Source: CAZHGD01 sp964531735
Lineage (GTDB): Bacteria; Armatimonadota; UBA10988
Length of the DNA stretch: 15,938 nucleotides
Reading direction: 5' to 3'
Assembly: GCA_964531735.1 (NCBI GenBank)
Contig: CAZHGD010000174.1
Coordinates: forward strand, 1 to 15,938
Every line of letters starts with the position of its first letter. Position 1 is the first letter of the stretch. The position numbers and the translations under genes were made by a program. Under the pieces are notes generated by a model. The model did not search any database. It was not told the origin of the DNA and saw nothing but the letters and a program-made list of their open reading frames with translations. Of this stretch, positions 1-7,347 are shown piece by piece.

Positions 1-1558
1 CACCAGGCGCGGCACCGCCCTCCGGTCGCGTCCCGCCCGGCGGTGCGCCGCCGCTGTCACGCCGGCCACCATTCGGTCGGCCACCGCTCGGCCGGCCGCT
101 GCCCATCCGACCGCGCGGCGTGCTGTCCGGCGTGGTCCAGTCCACCGCCAGACGCCAGTCGCCGTCGCTCGCCGGGTCGGCCACCATGACCACCTGCTCG
201 GCCCGCGTGAGGCTCTTGTCGCCGCTGGTGACCTCACACACGAAGCGGTACCAGCCGGGCGGCAGCGGCCCCTTGAACACCTCGGCCTCGGCCAGCACCT
301 GTGGCCCGGCCACCACCTTGACCGGCGGCAGCGCGGTGCTGACCTGGCCCAGGTGGCTCTCCAGCCGCGTCTTCATCAGTCCGTCGATGGCCGACGCGCC
401 GGCGCGCACGCGGGCGGTCACCGTCAGGGGCTCGGTCGAGTTGACGATGTGCGCACCGGGCGCGCGATCGAGCCCGTCGTCGAGCGTCAGCACCGGGTAG
501 CCCGCCGGCCGGTAGTCGGCGTTCTCGCCCTCGATCAGGCAGACGCTGTCGATCTCGGCCAGGTAAGGCGTGTCGGCGGCGTGGATGCAGACCTGCGGCA
601 CCCACAGCGCGGCACCGGTTCGCGGTGTCTCCAGCACGGTGCTGATCCGCTTGGCGTCGCGCCCCAGGGCCACCTCCTTGCGGGCCGCCACCTGGCCGTC
701 GGCGCGCAGGAGCATCAGCGTGAGGCGCGCGGCGTCGCGCGCTCGCGCGCGAGCCGAGAGGCTGAACGTGTAGTCGCTGTCGGGCTTGAGCACCACCGGC
801 TCGGCCGAGACCAGCACGTCGCCGTCCATCACGAACACCTGGGCCGACCGCTCGCCTTCGATGGCGCCGCTATCGGACAGGCGCACGACGGCCGACGCGG
901 GTGGATCGGTCGCCGCGATGGCCGGATGCAGTGACACGGCGCGGAACCCGCCGAGGCTCTGCTCGAAGTTGCCGTTCGGCAGCAAGTTGCCGGTCCGCTG
1001 CGCCAGGTCGGCGACGGCGCGGTCGCGCAAGCGCTCCTCCAGCGCCAACTCCAGGTCGTCCAGGCGGATGGCCGGTCCGCCCGGCGCGGCGCGAAAGCCG
1101 ATGGTGTCGGCCTCCGACGGGATGCGGAAGGCCCGCGACACCGGCGCCCAGGCGGTGGTCAGGGCGACCTGCCAGCGCGCGAACTCCGGCGCGCGCGAGG
1201 TGGGCTGCGTGCCCCACACCGCGCCAACCTGCAATGAACCCGCCGAGGCCTCGGCCCGCGCCTTGAAGGTCAGCCGCACGTAGCGACCGCGCGCGCCCTC
1301 GGGCACCGGCAGCCAGAACAGCGTGGCCTCGTACTGCGCCGGCAGCAGCCGCAGCACGACCTCGCTGCCTTCGTTGGTCACGGTCACGCCGCGGCGCGGC
1401 AGGACCAGACCGGCGGTCCCTTTGGGCGGCGCAAAGTCGGCCTTGAACAGCGACTCGACCTTGGTCACGGTGGCCGGTGTGGCCATCGGCGTGGCAAGAC
1501 CGCGCCATTCGGGCAACGGACCGGCCAGGAGCAGCGCCAGCAGCAGTGTCGGTATCAA
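1..1558 (-). CDS. Exported protein with tandem CBM-like beta-sandwich domains (3' end off window)
   Basis: At least 519 codons stay open from a TTG at 1558 to the left edge, so the C-terminus is missing. The TTG overlaps the TGA of the upstream hydrolase (TTGA), and a GGAGAG Shine-Dalgarno lies 8 nt before it (1572-1567). The first in-frame ATG (1486) would remove the signal peptide, so TTG is preferred. Residues 1-24 look like a signal peptide (LLLALLLAGPLP core). Residues 30-185 form a beta-rich module ending in a segment that resembles the tail of carbohydrate-binding domains (IRLDDLELAL). Residues 190-345 begin NLLPNGNFE and read like a CBM4/9-type jelly roll. Residues 350-470 look like an Ig/FN3-like module. 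From about 480 the chain becomes a Gly/Arg/Pro-rich low-complexity linker, so a further domain may follow outside the window. No catalytic motif is visible. Likely role: exported or surface glycan binding, or the accessory half of a large glycosidase. The frame is certain; the function is inferred from fold-like patterns. Confidence 0.8.
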   Translation of the reverse strand, partial: MIPTLLLALLLAGPLPEWRGLATPMATPATVTKVESLFKADFAPPKGTAGLVLPRRGVTVTNEGSEVVLRLLPAQYEATLFWLPVPEGARGRYVRLTFKARAEASAGSLQVGAVWGTQPTSRAPEFARWQVALTTAWAPVSRAFRIPSEADTIGFRAAPGGPAIRLDDLELALEERLRDRAVADLAQRTGNLLPNGNFEQSLGGFRAVSLHPAIAATDPPASAVVRLSDSGAIEGERSAQVFVMDGDVLVSAEPVVLKPDSDYTFSLSARARARDAARLTLMLLRADGQVAARKEVALGRDAKRISTVLETPRTGAALWVPQVCIHAADTPYLAEIDSVCLIEGENADYRPAGYPVLTLDDGLDRAPGAHIVNSTEPLTVTARVRAGASAIDGLMKTRLESHLGQVSTALPPVKVVAGPQVLAEAEVFKGPLPPGWYRFVCEVTSGDKSLTRAEQVVMVADPASDGDWRLAVDWTTPDSTPRGRMGSGRPSGGRPNGGRRDSGGAPPGGTRPEGGAAPG

Positions 1559-3594
1559 CGCGGTGGCTCTCCGTCCGCCGAGATCATGAGCTTCTCGGCG
1601 GCACCGGCCGCCTGGTAGGCCGCGCGGCACGGTTCATAGACGTCGGCGACCTGCGCTGCGGTCAACGGTTGGCGCCGCGCGTCGACCAGATTGGCCAGTC
1701 GCAATGGGCGTGGGGCCAGCGTGGCCGCCACCTGCGGCAGATCGAAGTGGTTGAGCACGTCGGGCACGAACACGTCGGGCAGGTACTCGTAGACCTCGGT
1801 GTCGTACAGCGACTGCCAACTGACCAACATGCCGTCGACACTGACCGATGCCACCGCCGGATCGAGCGCCGCCGCCAGAAGCGCCAGCAAGCCGCCCTGG
1901 CCCTGGCCGGCCACGCTCACCGGCCGGCCTTGCCGGCGCAGCCAGGCGATGGCGGCCAAAACGTCGTAGACGCGCTGGCCCAGCAGCGGCCGGCCGATCA
2001 TCCACGAGGTGTAGACCAGGTCGACCTCGACCCCGTAGAAGTTGTGGTAATGGTCGGCGCCACACCATTGCGGCACTTCACCCAGATCGCTGCCGGTGCC
2101 GCGGACGTCGAGAGTCAGGACCGTCGTCCCGGCGGCGGCCAGCGTGCTGGCCGGGCTGTCCCAGGCCAACTGCGGCGCCATGCCGACCGTGTCCGGCACG
2201 AACACCGTGGCCTGGCCGTTGGGCGTCGCCGGCCGGAACAGCAGTCCGCTGAGGTCCACATCGTAATCGCTCAGGAAGCGGACCGGCTCGACCCGCACGC
2301 CGCGCCGCGCCGGCGGCAGCGCCCGCTTCGGCACCTGCCAGTGCGGCCGCGGCCAGGGCCGGGCCAGCGATGCGGTGTCGATCCCCAGCACTGCGGCCAG
2401 CTTGGTTCCAGCGGCCTCGAGCGCGTCGCCCACGCGGCGCACCGGGAAGTCGCGCTGCACCAACGCGTGAACGCCAATCGCGCTGGGTATGCTGGTCAGC
2501 ACCTGCCCGGTCGCGGTGGCGTAGAGCACCTCGTCGGGCTCGACGGCGAAGTCGGGCTCCGCATAGGGCTCGTCGATGCCGCGCAGGTGCTTGTTGAACC
2601 AGCGCACCGCGCCCTCGCGCAAGTCCTTGTTCCAGCCGTGGACGTCGTTGGTCTCGCAGATGTCGATGCAGTCGGCCGCGCCCAAGACTTCGTAGATGCG
2701 CCGCAGGTCGTCGCGCGTGCGGCGGGCACCGTCGATGGGGAAGAAGTCCTTGATGGCCGCGCCGATCTGCACTGGCTTCGGCGCCATCGGCAGCAGCAGA
2801 TCCGCATGGTCGATGCCTTCGCGGAGCATCGGCACGAACTGCTGCTCGGCATCAGCGGCCATGCGCGTGGCGATGCGCTCCACCAGCGTGGTGACATAGC
2901 AGTTGGGCGAGCCGGCGGCGTAGCGGTCGTCCATGCAGAGCAGGTAGGCGCTGAGTGTGCCGCCACCGCTGTTGCCGGCCACCGCCACGCGCGTGCCGTC
3001 CACTTCGGGCCGAGTCAGCAAGTAGTCGAGCGCGCGAATGCCGTCCCAGATGCGGATGTTGGCGAAGCCCGCACCGACCAGGTTCACCTGGTTGCCCGCC
3101 ATGCAGTGTTCGTGGCAGCAACCATTGAGTTGTGGGTGACCGGCGGCGTCGAGGTATTGCAGTCGCTCGCCCTGACTGACCGGGTCGTAGCTGAGCACGG
3201 CGAAGCCTTGCTTGACGAACCCGATGTGGGCCCGCTGGTAGACCTCGACCAGGCGCCCATTGGCGCTGTGCCCGCACGGACTGACCACCGCCGGGAACGG
3301 CGCCGTACCGGTCTTCGGCAGATAGAGCGTCGCGGTCACCGGCCAGTTCGGGCGGCTGTCGAAGACGATCGACTCGACCGTGTAGTCGTCGCGCTCGAAC
3401 GTTCGGGTGACGCGCGCGTCGAGGTCGCAGCGTGCGGGGAACGGGCCGATCATTCGCTGGACCGTGGCCCGCACCCACTGCTGTCGCTGGCGCACGGCCT
3501 CGGGTGTGGTCAACTGCTGCCACGCCGCCACGCGCCGCTGTTCCAGCTCGCAGACGTGCCGCCAGAGATGAGGAAAGAGGTTTTCACCGGGCAT
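1555..3594 (-). CDS. Tandem alpha/beta-hydrolase (acetyl-xylan-esterase-like), second domain catalytically degenerate
   Basis: 679 residues with no signal peptide, so probably cytoplasmic. The first alpha/beta-hydrolase domain spans about residues 70-340. It has a nucleophile elbow GNSGGG (Ser209), an acid candidate Asp288 and His319 in DVHGW. The preceding features (VSPCGHSANG, then SYDPVSQGER) are like those of acetyl-xylan-esterase/Abhydrolase_7-type esterases, which remove acetyl or other acyl groups from sugars. A second hydrolase-like domain covers about 430-679. It keeps the strand layout (LTLDVRGTGS, then VAGQGQGG), but its elbow reads G-Q-G-Q-G with Gly565 where Ser should be, and the C-terminus (SADGEPPR) has no catalytic His. 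It therefore looks structural or substrate-binding. The ATG at 3594 has only a weak GAGAG upstream. A promoter-like element sits at 3644-3616, so the gene may be transcribed both from the operon and on its own. The stop overlaps the TTG start of the next gene. The exact substrate is unknown. Confidence 0.88.
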   Translation of the reverse strand: MPGENLFPHLWRHVCELEQRRVAAWQQLTTPEAVRQRQQWVRATVQRMIGPFPARCDLDARVTRTFERDDYTVESIVFDSRPNWPVTATLYLPKTGTAPFPAVVSPCGHSANGRLVEVYQRAHIGFVKQGFAVLSYDPVSQGERLQYLDAAGHPQLNGCCHEHCMAGNQVNLVGAGFANIRIWDGIRALDYLLTRPEVDGTRVAVAGNSGGGTLSAYLLCMDDRYAAGSPNCYVTTLVERIATRMAADAEQQFVPMLREGIDHADLLLPMAPKPVQIGAAIKDFFPIDGARRTRDDLRRIYEVLGAADCIDICETNDVHGWNKDLREGAVRWFNKHLRGIDEPYAEPDFAVEPDEVLYATATGQVLTSIPSAIGVHALVQRDFPVRRVGDALEAAGTKLAAVLGIDTASLARPWPRPHWQVPKRALPPARRGVRVEPVRFLSDYDVDLSGLLFRPATPNGQATVFVPDTVGMAPQLAWDSPASTLAAAGTTVLTLDVRGTGSDLGEVPQWCGADHYHNFYGVEVDLVYTSWMIGRPLLGQRVYDVLAAIAWLRRQGRPVSVAGQGQGGLLALLAAALDPAVASVSVDGMLVSWQSLYDTEVYEYLPDVFVPDVLNHFDLPQVAATLAPRPLRLANLVDARRQPLTAAQVADVYEPCRAAYQAAGAAEKLMISADGEPPR

Positions 3595-3615
3595 GGGTGC
3601 TCTCGCTGACGGCAG

Positions 3616-3644
3616 GTTGTAGCAGAGGGCACCGGTGGCGTCAA
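3616..3644 (-). promoter_or_regulatory. Candidate sigma70-type promoter before the tandem hydrolase
   Basis: The minus strand reads TTGACG (3644-3639), exactly 17 bp, then TACAAC (3621-3616), which is 5/6 and 4/6 to consensus. It lies in the 59-bp gap between the cyclase stop and the hydrolase ATG. That would give a short leader of roughly 15-20 nt. It is read from the sequence only and could be chance. Confidence 0.4.
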
Positions 3645-3653
3645 CCGCGCGAG

Positions 3654-4259
3654 TCAGGCTTCCGGCGCCAACAACGGACGATAGTGCAGTTCAACCCGCC
3701 CACAGACCGCGGCCGCCCGCGGGCCGAACCGGTAGCCTGCGTCCGCCAGCTCCGCCGCCACGGTGCCCTCCACGAGGATCTCCAGCGGCTCGGCGACGTC
3801 CTCACCCAGTTTGTAGGCCACGTTGACCGCGTCGCCATAGACATCATCGGCCAGCAACAGAATCGGGCCGTAGGCGATGCCGACGCAGGGCAGGATCCGG
3901 TCGGTCTCCGCCCGGGCGCCGTTGACCGCGCCGGCGCGCTTCACCAAGGCGAGCGCCATGGTGACCGCCTGCTCGGGGCTGTCGAATGCCACGATGGCGT
4001 TATCCGCCTCGCCCTTGACCAGCCAGCCACCGGTGGCCGCCGCCAGGCCCGAGACCATCTGGATCAGCTCGGCGTGCAACGACAGGAAGTGCAGCACCCC
4101 GCGCTGCCGCGTGAGCCGGGTGAACCCCGACATGTCGATGACCAGCACCGCCACCTCGGCGCCGGCCTGCGCCCAGAAGGCGGCGTCGAACTCCGTGCTG
4201 CGCGAGTCGCGCGGACGCTCGCGCAGGTGCTCGTAGAGCTCGCCCCGGGTCGGTCGCAT
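3654..4259 (-). CDS. Class III adenylate-cyclase-like protein (single catalytic domain)
   Basis: 201 residues, essentially one class III nucleotidyl cyclase homology domain with a 35-residue N-terminal extension and no membrane or sensor domain. Visible landmarks are metal Asp42 in VIDMSGFTRLT, Lys82 (adenine-contacting position), second metal Asp86 in KGEAD, Asp139 (adenine-specifying position, seven before Asn146) and Asn146. The transition-state Arg four residues after the Asn is Lys150 (NVAYKLGED). From memory, stand-alone cyclase-like proteins with a 'KLGED' segment form a recurring subfamily, so the Lys may be ancestral rather than a lesion. The residues favour ATP and cAMP if the enzyme is active. 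The ATG at 4259 is chosen because GGAGG lies 6 nt upstream (4270-4266). A longer frame reaching 4388 would overlap the CE15 gene and adds only low-complexity Arg/Pro sequence. The 77-bp gap from the CE15 stop holds a small GGCCG/CGGCC hairpin (4313-4300). Its position inside a CAZyme operon suggests a link between signalling and sugar use, by inference. Confidence 0.87.
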   Translation of the reverse strand: MRPTRGELYEHLRERPRDSRSTEFDAAFWAQAGAEVAVLVIDMSGFTRLTRQRGVLHFLSLHAELIQMVSGLAAATGGWLVKGEADNAIVAFDSPEQAVTMALALVKRAGAVNGARAETDRILPCVGIAYGPILLLADDVYGDAVNVAYKLGEDVAEPLEILVEGTVAAELADAGYRFGPRAAAVCGRVELHYRPLLAPEA

Positions 4260-4265
4260 GGCACG

Positions 4266-4270
4266 CCTCC
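4266..4270 (-). promoter_or_regulatory. Ribosome binding site fixing the cyclase start
   Basis: GGAGG on the minus strand, 6 nt before the ATG at 4259. It is the strongest Shine-Dalgarno of the window and is the reason the shorter cyclase start was chosen over the frame's first ATG at 4388. Confidence 0.75.
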
Positions 4271-4336
4271 ACCCCCGGCGCACACCCGACGGTGGCGTTG
4301 GCCGGCGGCGGCCGGTTCCCTTCGTGGCAGCTCGGC

Positions 4337-5470
4337 TCAGCGCGGCGCGGCCAGCCACCGGTCGGCGTAGGCGAGGAAGATCGGCCATTCCTCGCGCCCC
4401 ATGGCGTGTTTGCCCGGCCGGATCCAGTAGCCGAGACGGCTGTCCAGCACCTGCCCCTCCAAGGGCATTTCGGCGGCGCCCAGGCCGTCGACACCCAGCA
4501 GACGGTAGACCTCGTCGGCCGCCATCAGCACCTCGAACTGCCCGCGCGGGTTGGCCCAGGTGTCGTCGGTGGCGTTGGTGAACAACACCGGCCGCGGCGC
4601 GCAGATGGCCACCAGTTCGTGTTGGTCGAACGGCAGCCCCTCCGGACAGCGGTTGTACGACTTGAACCTGTCGCAGAACCAGTGCGGGAAGACCGTGTTG
4701 ATGCGCTCGACCGACTCGCCGACCATGCCCCGACTCGGCGCGGTGCCGCCGCAGCCGGCCTGGCAGGGCATGGCCACGGCGATGCGGTCATCGTACGCCG
4801 CGGCCACCAGGGCGGCCTTCCCGTTGCGGCTGTGGCCCACCACGGCAATCCGCTTGGCGTCGAGACGCGGGTCCATCACCAGGTAGTCGACCGCGCGGTG
4901 CAGCCCCCAGGCCCAGGCGGCAATCGCCGCGAAGTTGTACTGCGGGTAGTGCGCCTGCACGCTGTCGGCCACCTCGGGCCGGTCCATCCGCACATCGCCG
5001 TTGTACATCGTCGCCACGGCGTAGCCCCGCGGCACGATCAGCTCGATGGGGTAGGTGTCGGCGTTGGCCCCACGGCCCACCGGCTCGCCGCGCGCCGGCT
5101 CCGGTTGCCGCACCCAGGGCGCCGTCACGATGGCATGGTTGCCGTTGAAGTTGAGCCCGACGAACACCGGCACCGGCCCCTTGGCCTGGTTGGGCGTGGC
5201 CAACAGCAGGTGGATCGGCGGCGTGCCCGCCGGGCCGAAGCGCAGCCGCAGCTCGCGGAGCGTCGCCTGGCCGTTGAGCCAGGCCCGGTCCTCGCCCACC
5301 ACTTCGGCGGTGGTGTTGCCCGGCGGCGGTGGCATGGTGCCGTACATGTGCTCGGCGAACAACGCCTGCAGCTCCGGCCGGCGCCGCGTCAACCACGCCT
5401 CCGGCGTGCTGACCAACGTGCCGTCGGCCAGACGCAACGGCTCGGGCAGAGGATGGGCCAGGGTCGTCAT
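4337..5470 (-). CDS. CE15 glucuronoyl-esterase-like protein, leaderless
   Basis: 377 residues. Carbohydrate esterase family 15 is indicated by the nucleophile elbow VVGHSRNGKAAL (Ser214, with oxyanion Arg215), QAGCGG at 237-242, FPHWFCDRF at 261-269, FDQHELVAICAPRPVL at 281-296, and His355 in KHAMGREEWP. The acid that some bacterial CE15 enzymes carry beside the GGG-type loop is not obvious (the QAGCGG loop has no Glu). Asp302/303 in NATDDTWANP, after the strand-7 position, are the likely acids. The family hydrolyses the ester between 4-O-methyl-glucuronic acid of xylan and lignin alcohols. Most known members are exported, but here the N-terminus (MTTLAHPLPEP) has no signal peptide, suggesting action on imported uronic-acid esters or non-classical export. 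The ATG has a GGGAG ribosome binding site about 7 nt upstream and starts 15 bp after the GH2 stop, so it is almost certainly in the same operon. Family call is firm; substrate and location are inferred. Confidence 0.92.
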   Translation of the reverse strand: MTTLAHPLPEPLRLADGTLVSTPEAWLTRRRPELQALFAEHMYGTMPPPPGNTTAEVVGEDRAWLNGQATLRELRLRFGPAGTPPIHLLLATPNQAKGPVPVFVGLNFNGNHAIVTAPWVRQPEPARGEPVGRGANADTYPIELIVPRGYAVATMYNGDVRMDRPEVADSVQAHYPQYNFAAIAAWAWGLHRAVDYLVMDPRLDAKRIAVVGHSRNGKAALVAAAYDDRIAVAMPCQAGCGGTAPSRGMVGESVERINTVFPHWFCDRFKSYNRCPEGLPFDQHELVAICAPRPVLFTNATDDTWANPRGQFEVLMAADEVYRLLGVDGLGAAEMPLEGQVLDSRLGYWIRPGKHAMGREEWPIFLAYADRWLAAPR

Positions 5471-5485
5471 CGCTTGCTCCCGCGG

Positions 5486-7246
5486 CTACGGCTCAATCGC
5501 CGCCGGCCGCTGCTGTGCGGCGCGAACGCGCGCCAGATCGTACTTCTCGCGCCGGTCGAACCGGAAGATGCCGTTCTGCTCCTGGAACACATCGGTGAGC
5601 TGCGTGTAGCAGTAGCCGAACATCAGCGGGTCGTCCAGCAAGGCCGCCACCAGCCCCTCGAACCGTGTGTAGAACTCGTCCAGGCTCTGCGGCCGCTGGC
5701 CGTAGCCCCAGGACGCTTCGCCCGGCTTCGCGTCGGGGTTCCACCAGATACCGCCGAACTCGCTGACGAAGAACGGCTGGCCCTCGTACGGCAGCGACCA
5801 CGGGTGATCCGCCGGCCCGTTCTGGAACGGCCGGCCTTCGGCCAGCGGCGCCTGGTTGGCCCGCAGCTTCTCGGGCACCTGTTCGTAGTCATGGCAGTCG
5901 TAGATGTCCGTCTCGCGCACGCGGTGCGAGTAGCCCGAGGCGTCCAGCACCGGCCGCGTGCCGTCGATGGTCTTGGCGGCCAGCCACAGGCCGCGCGTCA
6001 GGTCGTCCAGGCCCTGATGCGCATCGGTGATGGGCTGCGCGGTCTCGTTCAGCCCGCACCAGCCGACGATGCTCGGGTGCGACCGGTCGCGCTGCAGCAC
6101 CTCGATCCACTCGGTCACATAGGCCGCCGCCGGCGCGTGCCGGTCGATGCCCCAGTCGGGGAACTCACCCCAGACCAGATAGCCCAGCCGGTCGGCCCAG
6201 TAGAGGAAGCGCTCCTCGAACACCTTCTGGTGCAGCCGCGCACCGTTGAAGCCGGCCGCCTGCGACAGCACGATGTCGTTCTTCAGCGCCTCGTCGCTCG
6301 GCGCGGTCAGCAGGCCGTCGGGGTAGTAGCCCTGATCGAGCACCAGGCGCTGGAACACCGGCTGGCCGTTCAGCAGCACGGCCTTGCCGTCGATGGCCAC
6401 GCTGCGCAACCCGGCGTAGCTGCGCACCGTGTCGAGCACGGTGCCGTCGGCATCCAGCAGTTCGATGGTCAGGTCGTAGAGGAACGGATCGGCCACGGAC
6501 CAGAGCCGCCGCTGCGCCGCGGGCACCACCAGGTCCAGGCTGGGCAGCAGATCGCCCACCGCCACCTGCGCGGCGGCCACCGCAGCGCCGTCGGCGGTCA
6601 GCGTGGCGCGCACCTGCAGGCCCGCGCGCGTGCCGTTCACCGGCTGGGTCACCCGGAAGCGGCCGTTGGCCAGGTCGGGCACGATCTGGGCGCGGTCGAG
6701 GTAGCTGGCGCCGACGGGCTCGAGCCACACCGTCTGCCAGATGCCTGTGGTGCGCGTGTAGTGGCAACCGTGGTTGGCGTAGAGCCCGCTCTGCTTGCCG
6801 TGCGTGCCGGCCGCGCGATGGTCATCGCGCGCGCGGACCACGATGGCAACGGTCTCGCCCGGCCCGGCCACGCCGCGCAACGGGCAGCAGAACGGACTGG
6901 CGCCACCGCGATGCCGGCCGACCTCCTGCCCGTTGACCCAGACGGTGGCGTCATAGTCGACCGCCTGGAACCACAGCAACACCTGTCGCCCGGACCACTC
7001 CGCCGGGATCGCCACCTCGCGGCGGTACCACACGGCGTTGAGGAAGTCGACCTGCCCGATGCCGGACAGCTCGGCTTCGGGACAGAACGGGACCGTGATG
7101 GAGCCGGCCAGTTCGCGATCCTTCAGTCCGCGCTCGAGACCGCTGTTGCCCGGGTCCACTTCGAACTGCCAGGGACCGTTCAGACACAGCCAGTCGGCAC
7201 GCTCAAACTGCGGACGCGGGTACTCGGCACGGGGCAGGGACGACAT
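5486..7246 (-). CDS. Glycoside hydrolase family 2 protein (beta-galactosidase/glucuronidase-like)
   Basis: 586 residues in GH2 order: an N-terminal sugar-binding jelly roll (about 15-180, with VWYRREVAIP, YDATVWVNGQEVG and TTGIWQTVWLEP), an immunoglobulin-like sandwich (about 185-285) and a TIM barrel (about 286-586). The acid/base is Glu401 in GWCGLNE and the nucleophile is Glu496 in FFVSEFGG; both are intact. The enzyme should remove a terminal beta-linked sugar (galactose, glucuronate, mannose or similar) with retention. Sequence alone does not fix which. It is compact, lacking the C-terminal domains of LacZ-type enzymes, and has no signal peptide. The ATG at 7246 follows GAGGAG by 8 nt (7260-7255). 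It is the first gene of operon B and is preceded by a plausible promoter at 7307-7279. The neighbouring CE15 and acetyl-esterase-like genes point to decorated plant oligosaccharides as substrates. Confidence 0.94.
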   Translation of the reverse strand: MSSLPRAEYPRPQFERADWLCLNGPWQFEVDPGNSGLERGLKDRELAGSITVPFCPEAELSGIGQVDFLNAVWYRREVAIPAEWSGRQVLLWFQAVDYDATVWVNGQEVGRHRGGASPFCCPLRGVAGPGETVAIVVRARDDHRAAGTHGKQSGLYANHGCHYTRTTGIWQTVWLEPVGASYLDRAQIVPDLANGRFRVTQPVNGTRAGLQVRATLTADGAAVAAAQVAVGDLLPSLDLVVPAAQRRLWSVADPFLYDLTIELLDADGTVLDTVRSYAGLRSVAIDGKAVLLNGQPVFQRLVLDQGYYPDGLLTAPSDEALKNDIVLSQAAGFNGARLHQKVFEERFLYWADRLGYLVWGEFPDWGIDRHAPAAAYVTEWIEVLQRDRSHPSIVGWCGLNETAQPITDAHQGLDDLTRGLWLAAKTIDGTRPVLDASGYSHRVRETDIYDCHDYEQVPEKLRANQAPLAEGRPFQNGPADHPWSLPYEGQPFFVSEFGGIWWNPDAKPGEASWGYGQRPQSLDEFYTRFEGLVAALLDDPLMFGYCYTQLTDVFQEQNGIFRFDRREKYDLARVRAAQQRPAAIEP

Positions 7247-7254
7247 GGCTCGGG

Positions 7255-7260
7255 CTCCTC
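7255..7260 (-). promoter_or_regulatory. Ribosome binding site of the GH2 gene
   Basis: GAGGAG on the minus strand, 8 nt before the ATG at 7246. It supports this start and the short leader expected from the promoter just upstream. Confidence 0.7.
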
Positions 7261-7278
7261 ACAACCAGGCTGCCCGGC

Positions 7279-7307
7279 AGGATACGCCCTGCGCGCGGAG
7301 GTGTCGA
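7279..7307 (-). promoter_or_regulatory. Candidate sigma70-type promoter of operon B
   Basis: The minus strand has TCGACA (7307-7302, 5/6 to TTGACA), exactly 17 bp, then TATCCT (7284-7279, 4/6 to TATAAT). Transcription would start near 7272, leaving a leader of about 26 nt that contains GAGGAG. It lies directly between the hairpin at 7311-7347 and the GH2 start, the expected order of terminator, promoter, ribosome binding site and gene. Confidence 0.5.
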
Positions 7308-7310
7308 GGG

Positions 7311-7347
7311 GTGGTGGCGCCGCGGCTGAGCCGCGCCGCGCCACCAC
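7311..7347 (-). terminator. Strong two-tier GC hairpin between operons A and B
   Basis: A perfect 10-bp outer stem (GTGGTGGCGC with GCGCCACCAC) encloses a perfect 6-bp inner stem (CGCGGC with GCCGCG) with a 3-nt loop. Only a 2-nt bulge interrupts it. It sits about 250 bp after the last gene of operon A and immediately before the operon B promoter. There is no T-run on either side, so it is not a textbook intrinsic terminator. It could be a U-less terminator, an mRNA 3'-end stabiliser or, if transcription starts upstream, a leader element. Confidence 0.5.

Noticed and set aside
1477..3609. A 710-codon plus-strand open frame.
   Set aside because: Antisense shadow of the tandem hydrolase; low-complexity composition and no domain pattern.
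4260..4388. N-terminal extension of the cyclase frame to 4388.
   Set aside because: It overlaps the end of the CE15 gene and is Arg/Pro-rich. The ATG at 4259 has GGAGG at ideal spacing.
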